From positions 1 to 55,838 of the forward strand of contig JABANP010000343.1 in the NCBI GenBank assembly GCA_013115135.1: a DNA stretch of 55,838 nucleotides, in the 5' to 3' direction. Below, piece by piece: positions 29,853-41,300 of this stretch. The notes under the pieces are model-generated. The model saw only the letters and a program-made list of their open reading frames with translations. It was not told the DNA's origin and did no database searches. The translations under genes and the position numbers were made by a program. This stretch comes from Perkinsus olseni (lineage: Eukaryota > Perkinsozoa > Perkinsida > Perkinsidae). How positions within the stretch are numbered: the stretch's first letter is position 1; each line of letters starts with the position of its first letter.

Positions 29853-30502
29853 TAGATACGATCAAACTCTGATACCATAACTTTCATTAAGACTGTGGAA
29901 CTCAAGGGAAGCACCATTAACAGAGACCGTGGGAGTCATGATGATGCCTCACCCGCTGGACTTAGCAGATTGAGCCTGCCTGGCATGGTCCACGAGGCGC
30001 TCTTGCTCACTGCGGACCTTCGACCGTCCCGAGGATAGAGGTGCTGTGAGAAGCAACAGCTAGGACGCTATAAAACTGAATGACAGTACCCGACTGGGGC
30101 CTCCCGCTTCGCTCCTTCAACGGTTCACCTACGATGAAGCGCATGGCGGAGGGCGGGGCAGACGCCCTACCTCTAGAAGCCCCAGCAGAGAGAGGCCGTG
30201 GCAGGGCATGGGCGGGCTTGAATACGTGTAACGTTTGCACCAGCGCTGAACCTAGTACGCTAGTGGTGACAGAAGGAAGTCTAACCAGCGAGACGTGGTC
30301 ACTGGAGTGCTTGCCTAATCCCCAATGCCGAATACTCTTCGCAATCTATAACTATACCATTCAAAAGGCTATTCGGGAGTGAGTTATGCCAGCATTTGAG
30401 GATATCATACAAGAGAGTTAAGACAACGGTGGTAAGGTCGAAGTGGAGACATCGAGTTAATTGAGAAAGAATAGGTCAGACCGAGCAGGAATGGGGGAGT
30501 GT
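29853..30502. other. Spacer between Med7 candidate and LRR gene
   Basis: Upstream of Med7 on the minus strand. A 77-codon minus-strand frame (30240-30007) contains LSAGASRGRASAPPSAMRF; it may be an exon but has no recognisable content. A partial core-like CGCTTCGCTCC occurs near 30106. Confidence 0.3.
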
Positions 30503-32226
30503 TTACTGTGGGTGGCAGGAGGAAGGGAGGGCCCCTCGGTCCAGGAGTCCCTTACGGCCTATGTGCTCCTCGGACAGTCCAATAAGCCCTCGAGAGGGCG
30601 AAGTTTTGAGGACTTTCACGGGAGTATCTTCCGTCTCGTCGAGGGGGGATTGGAAAGACTCCTCTGTATGCAGCCTAGGTCGCTCCAAGGATACCTTCAG
30701 GGTGAGGCCTCCTAAGCCGACTGTGAGGACCTGTAGAACCATCGTGCTGGACGCCTGATGGGGTCCCTTACAACGCCGTCTAGCTCCAGCGTCTGCCTGG
30801 CCTGTCGACATGCCATGCTGAGCTCAGCCAGGCCGCCACTGAGGGTTATTCTGGGGTTCCTGACGGCCGCAATGGTCAGCAGGTTAGGCGAGATACTCGA
30901 CATAGAATCAACCCAGGTTCGAAACCAGCACAGGTAGCTGCGAATGCTATCCCTTATTATTACTCTGAGACATCCAATACCTCCAGGGAGCAGCCAGCGG
31001 CCCCTGAGTTCCTCACCACCTAGAAGGCCATAACAAGCTACCTTCGACTGTAGTTGGGCGAGTTACTCGGTGAGGCCCTTATGTACTCGCCGCGAGTACA
31101 TACGAAAGGGCCCTCAGCTCAAGTTCGACGGGCGGGTGAAGATGGAACCCGAGGATCCACTAACCATAGACCTCGACCTCCGGAGCGTTTAGACTACAGA
31201 CCACGCGTACCGTAATTCCCGCGAATCGTCACCATCGACCCCCAACCGATCGGCAGGTCGATGAACCAGACGGCTATAACGTACTGCACCGAGCGTGGAA
31301 TGCATCCGAGCTGACTTACCAAACTGAGCCATCCGGCTCCCCAGTCGCCTATCCTATTGCCCCTCAGATTCAGTACTCTCAGCCCCTGACCCTGAGGGCA
31401 AGATCGGCGACCTCGACTAGGACTAGCGCAAACCCCTGCTGCTTCCCTGTCACTACCACTGAGCTGTTATGTTGTGCCAGCGTCAAGGCCATCCGTCGGG
31501 CACCGCTGTCTCCAACTCTATTGAATGATAGGTCACAAGTCTCGAGAGACAGGCCCTGGGAGGGGGAGCTGAACCCAGCCAGGCGTGTCGTTGCCTAACT
31601 CCAATAGGGGCTGTGGACAGCTGAGTGAAGACTGCGTGGGCCCCTTTGCATGTGATGTTGTTGTGGTCCAATGAGAGGTCACGAAGGCTCGACCAACGAC
31701 CCATCTGGGAGCACAGAAGCCGCACCTGGGACTGGAATCAGGCAAGGCGATGCCAGACGGCGACAAGGCCCCTCCCCCATCCGAAAGTAGCGAAAGAAGT
31801 GGTATCGGTCAAATCACGCAAGCATCAAGCTAGAACATTGGTATCGATCGCCATGCTGCTGACCTCGTCATCGCCCAGCTGGCATCCACTGAGCCTTAGA
31901 GTTCTACAGCGAGTGTTGTGGGTGAGGGCACTGCCAAGGCAACGCAGCCAGAGCCTCGGGAGGGCGGTGTGATGATGGGCCGTATCTTTGATCTCGACCT
32001 TTCTAGCTTGAGGTACGTTTAGCTCTAATCGACGTAGGATACGGCAAAGATACCTCTGATCGGCGGGACCCTCCCGGGGAGGTGGGGACGGCTGGTCTAG
32101 TGCTGTTGCCCATGAGGGTACAGAGTGCATGCTATTAAGGCACCAAGGCAACGATCAAAATGGCCAGACATTCACCAAAAATGCGGCGGAGCGGAGCAGC
32201 GCTAGGAGTACTTTGAACAACTTCAT
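30503..32226 (-). CDS. Leucine-rich repeat protein, RNI/NLRC3 type, multi-exon, frame-disrupted
   Basis: LRR protein with ribonuclease-inhibitor-type units, usually a protein-interaction scaffold. Repeats seen on the minus strand are LTHNTRCRTLRLSGCQLGDD (about 31900), SSLRDLSLDHNNITCKGAHA (about 31690), LSLETCDLSFNRVGDSGARR (about 31550) and GLRVLNLRGNRIGDWGAGWL (about 31370). Frames change between repeats without clear splice sites in places, so either indels or unresolved introns are present. A possible start at 32226 gives MKLFKVLLALLRSAAFL, signal-peptide-like, but the join to the next block is unproven. The C-terminal exons (about 30900-30503) have no LRR consensus. A further minus-strand frame upstream (32707-32294) is antisense to the EDR2-type gene and was not included. 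Confidence 0.55.
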
Positions 32227-32633
32227 GCGCTGCTTCTTCCCGAACTAACACCACTCCGCAAGCAGACTATGTTATGCTCTGATGCTGTCCTGATCACGAA
32301 GGGGGCGCTGTACTGCTGAGTTTGGGGGCGCATAAAATGAGTTGAGGAACGCCAAGGACGGCTAAGGTTGAAGGGTGAAGTTCACAAGTCTCGAAGATGC
32401 TCTCGGGAATAGGGAATGAGAGCAGCCGCAAACCTCTTCGTTTCGATTTTTGTGTCTCTGTTTGGAAAGTATTGCGGAAACTCCTTATCGATTCGGCGTG
32501 TCGCGTGCCTAGCAGTTCTGCAGAAGCTTTCCTGTCGCGCATGGGCCTCGAGAGCCGACTAAAATTAGGTCGGTATGGCAATGACGATGAGGAACCCCAG
32601 GCGAGTTCTTGTCTGTTCAGCGTTGTTGCTCCC

Positions 32634-35600
32634 ATGGGTAATAAGTCATCTAAATGCTGTCCATGCCATGAGGATGATGCCACGGCCGCCGAGTCCATCG
32701 ACCGCAATGATTGCTTTACTGATCAAGATCGAAGGGCCATCACTGGTGGAGCCTCCCGGACCGCGGACTACAGTATCGAGGAGTGGGCCACGGATGTACT
32801 TGTGGATGAGTCGGGAACAACTTGGTTTGATGCCGAAGAGTCGTTTTGCCGAGAACGTAGTAGAGGGTGTGGTGAGGGCTCCCGTGTGAGTTAAGGCTCA
32901 TCGCAGGTCACCAAATCCGTTGCCCTTCAACCCATGGCCATTATTGTTATGATGCTCGACATGCTGGGAGGCAGGCTTGGGCTACAGCTGGACAGGTAGT
33001 GGGGGACTGTACCAGGCATATGGTTAGTAGTAGCATGCACGACTCTGGATGGCACAGAATAATCGCAATACGATTGTTGAATCAGCTCCTGACTGTTGTC
33101 GAAGGAGCATGGCGATGAAGTGGTGGTTGCTGTTTTCAGAAAAGTCGATCGACCAACAAAAGTCTCATCGCTCGGGCCGGCGTGGTCATCCCGACACATC
33201 TTAAATCGGGTCTCAGCGCCGTGGTGCCATTCCATGATAAACAATCGACAAGAGCGAGCACTGGAGGTAAGGTTGGAGGCCTGCTGTCGACAGTCGAGTC
33301 TGCAATTCAGAAGTGAACACGCCTGATGTCGGCAAGCCTGGTTTGTATCGGGAAGTGGTTGAGGATGACGACCCGGTGTACGGATTCGGATGCCGGACGA
33401 TACCAAGAAGGGTGGTACTAGGGTGCATAGGGGAGGGGGGTCTAGATGTGCCGCTTAGCATCACGTGCTTCTCGAAAAAACGAACCTTCCTGAATGCGCC
33501 CAGGGAAGAACCGAGCCGCGCCCGATGGCGTGAATGCAAGTAGCGCTGGAATCTAGCCTGTTGGCGTAGTATCGGCAACTCATTGCACTCAGTACTGGGG
33601 ATCGAACCAACGCCCATCAAAATGAGAATATATCCTTAATAGAGAATAGGAAGTGAACGTTATACTGAGACTACCCGAATTGATGATGGTAGTTGCATTT
33701 CAGTGTCCGGCTACTTCTGAACCCTCACCGCCCGTGAGTGATGGTCATGTTTGTTGGAGCCCTGGAGATGCTAGCAAGTTCAAAGTCCGGAGTGGCCCTA
33801 ACTATATGAAGAACGGCCACAAAACGGCTAGCGGACCGCCCATGTAAGCTCTCTTGCAGAGGGGCTAGTATAGTTGGAGTCATCACCCGCACGTACGCAG
33901 GAAGAGAATATTTGCTCGTTAAACTGGTCGACATTTGTAGTCGTTGACGGCTCAGTGATCGGGGAACAGCCTCTCTTCACATGGTTGTTGATAAGTGAGC
34001 GGGTATACGGTATACTGGGAGGCACTTAAATTTTACTGCACGGCCGATGCCCTATAACACGCAGGATGAGTTCGGAGCAAAAGCGCTGCGTGACGCGTTC
34101 TAGTAGTAGCGGCTGTACAGTACCACACCATCCCCAACTGCTAGGCTAGATGCATTTCGAATGCCCGCTGATCTCTGTATGAGGACTGGTACATGATAGT
34201 GTAGGATTGACGGCACTGCGTACGGCGGTCGCACTCGAGGCCGCAGTTAAAGTGTTGCCGCGGCCGAAGCGCATGTTGGGGGGTGCGAGTCGGTGGAATC
34301 GTTGTTGGGAGTATTTGGGAACTTTGCTGGCGCCCGCGCGTTCGAGTTCATTGTGGTTCTGTTGAGTTGTTCCATTTTTAATGGTTGTTGGCCCGCTGTA
34401 GGTATGATGGAGTTGGCTGCGACATGTTCAGATCGGACACCTGTAAAATTGACAACATTCATGTAATACCGTATCTTACGACGGTCGTGCTGCTATTAAT
34501 ATGGCCTAGCGAGCGCAGGTTATAAATGCTGTTCCTTCCAGGATGGAGTGCTTGGAGGACGATTGCCGGAGCAGTGCTCGTCGGAGTGGTCTAAGATCAA
34601 GAATCCGTGCCTACCTCGGGTCCTCATCGTTAACGTTGAGGTAACGTGGTTGAATGGCTCAGCGGTGTGGTTTATGGTTTTCATTCTGCGCAGCCGAGTT
34701 CGATTCCTCCTTATGTCATTTCAGATGCCTTATCAAGCTGGACCGAAGCTTTTTGGTCAGCATCCCCCAAGCGACCACGGGTTCTCGGTTGCCGGATATT
34801 TCACCATAAGTCCGGAAAACGCTTTAAGGTAGTCTTGATCTCGGAAGGTCTCGGGTTCGAACCCCGGCGAGGGAACCTGCTCTTTTATCGCAGGTATATG
34901 GATCCCGAAACAGGTCAACTCACCCCCGACGCCCCTCCGCACTTGAGATTGCTTTCAGAATTTTTCCGTATCGCCAATTTTCAGAAGTACTACAAAACCA
35001 CACTCCCGCGACTCAGTTGTTACGAATTCCCTTTTCAGTGTACCGCAAGGCGCAGCCGCCAATGGGTCCTCCCACCTGTTCAAAGGTGAGCTCAGCAGCG
35101 GCAAAACCGTCGCACAAGTTTGTCTGCTTAGTCATCGGCATCTGCGAGAATCTGAAGGATTTACACCTGCCGTCCCTCATACGTCCCTCACTGATCGAGA
35201 AGTACAATGGCAAGCCGGTGTTGATCACCAAGAGTGGCAGTGTAGGTTTGCAGACAGCGGTATCTGCTCGGCCTCACAAGGATGCTTTTGTCAGATGCGC
35301 GTCGATCCGTCAGGCCGTTTCGAGTGGGTCGAGGTCGATATTGATGTAGGTATCATGTTCTACGTCTATGACTATCAGCGCTGATTGCAGGTACGGAATT
35401 TTGTATGGTTGGCGAAGAGCGTGATGCACCACATGCACTCGGCGATACCACAACTGAAAATCCATGTTGGCTTTGTTATACAGGTAGGACCATCGCCGCT
35501 AGGGCCGTTCTGTGATTGGTTCAACTCAGGCCGTCGATGACTCCCAGATGAATGAGAACATCATCGGTTCGATGCGGTTACGGCACCTTGACGTGGCCAA

Positions 35601-35670
35601 TGCTACGCCGATAACTGTACGCAAGTGTAGTGGTGACGACGAAAGCACTGCGGCCACTCTACTTGTGTGA
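32634..35670 (+). CDS. EDR2 C-terminal (DUF1336) domain protein with acylation-type N-terminus, multi-exon
   Basis: The EDR2_C domain occurs in plant EDR2 and in many protist proteins, often with lipid-binding modules. Domain blocks in order: CWSPGDASKFKVRSGPNYMK (about 33750), NPCLPRVLIVNVEV (about 34600), FVCLVIGICENLKDLHLPSL (about 35119), EKYNGKPVLITKSGSV (about 35198), MRVDPSGRFEWVEVDIDV (about 35294), NFVWLAKSVMHHMHSAIPQL (about 35395), KIHVGFVIQ, then MNENIIGSMRLRHLDVANAT (about 35551). The family hallmark is the EVDVDI segment followed by a long hydrophobic helix. The proposed start at 32634 gives MGNKSSKCCPCHEDD: Gly2 and Ser6 fit N-myristoylation, and three Cys could be palmitoylated. 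Linking this exon to the domain is inference; the exons between 32.9 and 33.7 kb were not fully resolved. The stop at 35670 is tentative. Confidence 0.7.
34641..35020. repeat. tRNA-like box A/box B sequences inside an EDR2-type intron, possible SINE relic
   Basis: Bases about 34653-34664 read TGGCTCAGCGGT, matching the pol III box A consensus, and about 34691-34701 read AGTTCGATTCC, close to box B, at roughly tRNA spacing. A second T-arm-like block TCGGGTTCGAACCCCGG lies at about 34853-34869. D-arm and acceptor pairing fail, so it is not a functional tRNA. Confidence 0.3.
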
Positions 35671-36716
35671 TCTGCTCGCTGCAGGCGTGGTTCTGTATTT
35701 TATGTAATGTTGTAGAGTACACGAGGCTGGTTGGTTGCATTAGACGGCGAGACAATGATTCTTGTATGTGAGTGCCCCTCCTTCAGCAGCATGCCGATGC
35801 ATGCGATAGCTTATAATGATGTTCTTTGTCTTTCGTCGTCACTCCCCTATGGGGGTTCTGTATATTTTTATGAGGGGAACACAGAGACTTGGTGGACGAT
35901 AATGGTGATTTTTACATCGCTCAATTTACTGCTCTGTCTGCAACCTATGATGCTTTTATCCGTACCATTCTTCTCATCGGTTACCATAACAACGGTATAT
36001 GAGTATTCAAATCCTACACAGTCAGCTAGTATCCTACTACTACTAATATTGCTCATTTGATGATTCACTCTTGTTGAGTTCAGTACTCGGGTGGTACAAC
36101 GAAAAACATCTGTGTAACACGATCTTAGTCACCAATGCATGGAGAGACAAACAGAAGAACTTTACTGAGCGTGCTTGCCGACGAGCTGCCCACAATGTTG
36201 ACGTGAGTTACGTTCTATGCACCATGGGCAACCTGTTGAAGGCTATTCTGGTCTCTCCCAATTTGGAACCAACAAGTTTACGGCACGCGCCATCGCATTG
36301 ACCAAGCACGAGCCGTTGGAAGCTCATGGGTTGTTGTCGACCATCAAGAGCGCAGTCGATGGTTTCCGTTCTACACTTTCCAGCGCCTTGGCGGATGCAC
36401 CGCTCTCAGCATCCGCCAGCGTATTGTGTGAGTTGCGTGGATACTTGCGCACCGCGTAGATCCAGGGTGGCGTGTGGGGTTGATCAACATAGATGAGGGA
36501 AGTCCGTTGATCGCGGTATGACACAGAATCGGGCCGACTCGGGGCATAGCGTTGACAAGGCTGTTAATTCTAGCGAAGGCTTGTTTGCACCAGCGAGGAC
36601 CCTCAAGAATCTGGCATGGAGATACTAGATCTCAGTGTAGAAGGCAGGCGAGTTGCTTGAGGCGAGCAACGATGGGCGATAAGGCGACTCGAACTGGCAA
36701 CTCCAAAAGCCCTCCA
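35671..36716. other. Region after the EDR2-type gene, no firm gene
   Basis: A 109-codon frame at 35731-36060 is hydrophobic but has no homology I recognise. A plus-strand frame at about 36217-36459 reads GTNKFTARAIALTKHEPLEA and LLSTIKSAVDGFRSTLSSAL, helical and perhaps a last exon, with a possible preceding exon QKNFTERACRRAAHNVD near 36150. Neither is assigned. Confidence 0.3.
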
Positions 36717-36719
36717 CGT

Positions 36720-38322
36720 TTACGAAGTGCGTGACATGGCATGTGGTTTATGATTCGACATTCGACCATCACCAGCCTCTGAGCGATCAATGACAATAGT
36801 ATCGATATTAACTTCGATGGTTCCACTGCAGCATCCGTCTTGCACGAATCGGTCACCTGAGCGAAGGGGGCAATGCTGAAGTAATACACCTGCGTCAACA
36901 AGCGGAGCGCCACGGATACCAGCTTCGTCGTCGATATACCTACAGACGAGTCCGCGCGGTTCTGAGTCCGACCTTCTGAGGTATGCTAGCGAGGAGGGGC
37001 AAGTGAGCGCAAATCGCAGTGTTCCGAACTAGTGAAGACGTGCTGTTGAAGAGGGAAGCGTGAGAACAAAGTTATTCGGGCAACAGGACCGTCCCTCTAT
37101 CGAAACGAACCTTTCAGTGGGAGTTCATGGGCAGACGCCCCCGCCTGCTGTCCTCGACTATCATATGCGATTAAGGCTCGGCAGAGGAGCGGGTCGAATG
37201 TCCCACACCAGGCATCGCGCTGAGGCTCAGACGAAGGGGGCCTCCAAAGGGGAACCTCAACTTCAAGTCTTCCACCAGTCTGACAGGCCAGACGCATGCC
37301 ATCACACCAAAATAGACAATTGACGCCAATGGTATGGTACTGATGAACCCTGTGGAAATGTCTACCTGTGGCAGCTCTATAAAGCCGTACCCCTCGTGCC
37401 TTTGCCGCCCCCAGAAGTCCTCTGAGATCGCCTCTAGGAGGAGCTTCGGCGCCGGCGACTGGCCTGCTGATTGACGATGGAAGCTAGCTTGGTATAGGTC
37501 GTTGAAGACGTAAACCCCAGCAGCCGCTGTCTCGGTGGCCTTCTTGGTGACTTGCGTCGGAGTGAGTGTCAAACACCCCGGTTCCATGCCGGGCGGCAGG
37601 TCCTTGGCGGAAGCGTTCATCAGAGTCCAACCGCTGTTCGTCGGAACGGCGACCTTGACACAAGATACCATCGCTACAACAAGTTGCCAGGAAGTGGGGG
37701 ACGACATGCCATGATCATAAGTGGAGCGTGCCTGCCCGAATGGCAATCTCTAGCGAAGCGCGAGCACAGTGGGACAGACGCAAACACGTCGCAGGTATTC
37801 TATTGCGTACACTGTTCGCGCCCTTACGGATCTGCCAACGACTGCCAACAAATTTCTGGCCTGGTCAGCAGCAGCGTCGATGCGATTAACTCAGCAAGAA
37901 TAAGAAGAACCTCCGAAGTAAAACATCTCACTTGATAGAGAACGAAGAGGACTTCCCCCATCACTCGACGTAGCAGGCCGTTCGTTCTCGGCACCAGCGG
38001 CCACCAGTTACCCGGCTGGCCTTGTCTTCTGAAGGCGGCAACCTCTATGAGGGAAGTGACGCCAATCGCCGAGTCAACAGGTGGAAAGGCGACTCCCGTG
38101 CCCGGCTCGTCGTGAGCGAGCGAGGGAGGCATTGGCCGCTTCCTCTCGCCTGCGAACCTCCGATGGAGGGTCCTCCAGCTGGCCAGGCTTAGACATGCAC
38201 CTCTGATGGCGGCGGTGGCGGCCAACGATTGACCACTGCAGATGAACACAACGCGCCGTCATAGAACAACAGAAGGCAATCATGGGTGTCGCAAAAGCGC
38301 CTTGGCAGTGTAACCCGGGCAA
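36720..38322 (-). CDS. MKS1: MKS1-like B9-domain protein of the ciliary transition zone, multi-exon
   Basis: B9-domain proteins of the MKS complex form the diffusion barrier at the base of cilia and flagella. The exon at about 37630-37390 encodes LTPTQVTKKATETAAAGVYV and then KLLLEAISEDFWGRQRHEGY. The DFWxRxRxEGYG signature is typical of MKS1 rather than B9D1 or B9D2. Removing an intron that starts GTAGACATTT joins GFIELP to QTGGRLEVEVPLWRPPSSEP, restoring the WRP motif of the B9 fold. The C-terminal exon (to 36720) includes SGTIEVNIDTIVIDRSEAGD, matching the strand that ends the MKS1 domain. N-terminal exons (37.8-38.3 kb) are tentative. Its presence implies a flagellated stage. It lies tail-to-head behind the OSCA gene on the same strand. 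Confidence 0.65.
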
Positions 38323-38350
38323 TCATGGGTAAAATCGGAAGGTCTACACG

Positions 38351-41300
38351 CTAATCTCTCTCGCGGTGCTCCTCATCATCCGCAATGCTCTCGGCATCAG
38401 AAAAACGAGCTGCCGTGTCGTCTGATTCCTCGCCGGATGAGGAGCTCGCCATTGGCGATTCAATCACGACGGGAGACGGCTCGGTTACCGCGACCGGTGT
38501 CTGCTTCGGCGCCTGCTCCTCGACGACTTGCTGAGGTATCGGGCCTCGAATGTCGTATATAGGAGTGCGGTTCTGCAGGAGGGGATGGACGTAGAGCTCC
38601 GGGGAGAAGTTAGCGGCAACGACAGGATCCACGTGGCCTATGGCCGACCTGCAACAGCACAACCAAGCCTGTTAGTTGTTCTAATGGCCTCGGCAGACCT
38701 GCTCTTGTCCGATCCATCAAGACCAGCGGCGACACTCAGTGATACGTACTCGGTGCAACGGGTGTAGGTAGATACGCAGTTCCGGTAGAAGAACCACTGA
38801 GAGGAAGATGGTGACGGGCGAGCTCGAGCCTCTGGAGTCAGGGACCCACCACGAAGAACGGCAGCACTAAAACTGCGATCAGCTGGGCATGGACAACTCT
38901 GTCATGGACGTTGAACTTGGCGATGAGGACTCCGACGAGCACGATGTGGCTCAGAGCCAGGGACACACAGATGCACTGAAGACACGAGGAGCGGTAGAAA
39001 AAAGGCGGAGCGACGCAGCTACCATGAAGTGGTGCTTCCAGATCAAACCACCCGTCTCGTAGGCGTGAGTGTGCATATGAGCGAACTGGTAGGTGAAGGC
39101 GACCCAGGCGAAGAGAAAGAAGATGGACCCAGCGACTGAGAGTGAGGGGTCCTCAGAGGAATCTAGGGAGGGAGGCTCACCCAAGACAAGTGGCGAGATG
39201 ACCGCGAAGGTGATACAGATATTGAGAACCTGACACAGGGTGCGATTAGCTCTCGAGTCGAGGCTGATCGGTCGTACAAAGAGGATGTTGGGGACGTCCT
39301 CGCTGTAAAGCACATGAGCCAAATCCCATCGAGTGGGGGGTGTGAGCTTGTTCTCGTAGATCGGCGGGAGACCAGTGCCTGAGGGTAGTGAGACTAGGGG
39401 ACAGGAGAGGCTATCCCTCTCACCTGTGGACGCCTTTTGATCCTTGTGCGGGTTGCTGGTATCGATCTCTCCTATGGGGCGACCGTCCTCAATCCAATAT
39501 TTACGCTGCTGAGGGTCCATACGGAAGTAGCCAACGAGAAGGTAGCAGAGCTCATAGGGATGGAAGGTGGCCATTCTGATCAGAAGCCGTGATGCCGACG
39601 TGAGGCCGGACGCAGTACCCAATATTGGAGACTATCTTAGCGCAGACAACTGTTATAAAGTAGACGGCTACGTTCGGAACGTCCTGAGGGAAAGCCGTCC
39701 ACCGTCTGCCCGGTCTAGGAGAAGACCCTTGACCAACCTTCCCGATGGCCTTCAACAGGCAGACGGTGGTGTCGGCTGCTGAATACTTCTCCCATATGTC
39801 GCCAATGTTGAGCCACAGCTCTCCCAGGACCTGCGAAGCCAGCGTGAAGCCGAGGGGCTCGAGGAGGAGCAGGAGATACTTACAATGACGTAAACGGTTA
39901 GCATCTGGAAGACGAAGAAGCGTCGAGCCACATGCATCGTGGCTTCGCTCCTCAACTTGTAACGTTCGTAACTGAAGGGTACTGGAACTGATCAAAGCAG
40001 TCAGCAGGCTCTCGGCGTACTAGACAGCGGCAAAGCGAAAGACTTGCGGGAGAGCTAAGAGAAGGATCAGCTGCAGGAAGGTCGGAAGGTACCTGCAAAT
40101 TGGCCGGCGATGCGAAATGCAGAAGAGCTCCCGGGCACTCACAGGTGGACTAGTTGGACCCACCAGTCCCTACTGAATAGGGCTGGATCCTCGTCAACCT
40201 CCGTATCTGAATAGCGGATGTCGCGCGAAGAGGGCAAGACCAGAGGGCGTACTCCTGAGCGTGAGGGTGGAGGCCAGCTCCTGGATGGCTGCGATGGGGA
40301 CGGTGTAGAAGAGACCCCACACCACCAACAGGGCAAACACGACCTTTCCTCGGGTTTCTGGCGGAGAGCCCGATGAAACTAACACAGGGCTTTGAGGACT
40401 CACCCGTGACGTGTCGCGAGACGGTCATGTTCTCCCAAATGAGATCGCTGGGCATGGGCGCTTCACGGACGTGCCTACGAGGGAGTGAGATTGAGGGACG
40501 TGGCGAGGACTCGTTTGCTGACCAGTAGTTGGGCTCTTGTGAGAGGCTGAGCTGGGAGACAGCTGAGCGGCAGCGCATGTCGACGAAGGTGACCAGTGCT
40601 GTACCTAGGAGAAGCAGTCATGTATCGGTGGGGAGGGGTTGGCGGTCTGCTCACAGTCTTTATCATCTATAATAGACGGTATGAGGCCTACTGCTCGATC
40701 CATTGCCTTGATAGCACCTGCAGGGTGGACGGGAGTTGAGACGAATGGGTAATAACGGTGAAGAGCTTGCGGAGCGACGCAAGTCGGACACGATCCTCAC
40801 TTTGCAAGGCAGCCGAGTCGTGACGGGCAAACTTCTGTCGCACGGAGTCCTGCCTCTTGACTGGGGAGTATGCGCTTCGACGACGTGTGAGCGTGCCCTT
40901 CTCATGCATCAGGCGTAGCCTCCGCCGCGTCCTCTCGATCTTGCCTTCTATTTTCTCGATGTCTTCCCGACCTGACGGCACTTCGTCGTAAACGCTTCCT
41001 CACCCCGTTGCACATTATGCGCCGATCGTATTAGCGGACCTCCCTCAAGAGAGTCAGCCCAAGAGAGTTCCCAACTCCACTCCTTTTCGTCTTGTGTTGA
41101 CTATGAATGACGGCGGAGAAGCAACACGCCCGTTCTTCCACCCACTTCCAGAGTCGCATGAAATATCCGTGAGGAACTGTCGACGAGTTCGTTGGGACAG
41201 CATCTTATGCAGAGCAGCGGTACCACGACAAACGTATCTGCGAGGTCGGTCTGGGACATCACCAAAGTCGGCCAACTTCTACGCGCTGTAAACGCTGCCC

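Noticed and set aside
30915..30940. Box B-like GGTTCGAAACC
   Set aside because: T-stem fails to pair and it lies within the LRR gene region.
32294..32707. 137-codon minus-strand frame opposite the MGNKSSKCC exon
   Set aside because: No recognisable content and it overlaps the better supported plus-strand start; I could not link it to the LRR gene.
33585..33612. Box B-like GGTTCGATCCC on the minus strand
   Set aside because: No box A upstream and no cloverleaf; may be chance or SINE remnant.
35731..36060. 109-codon hydrophobic frame
   Set aside because: AT/T-rich composition explains the hydrophobicity; no conserved motif, no splice context.
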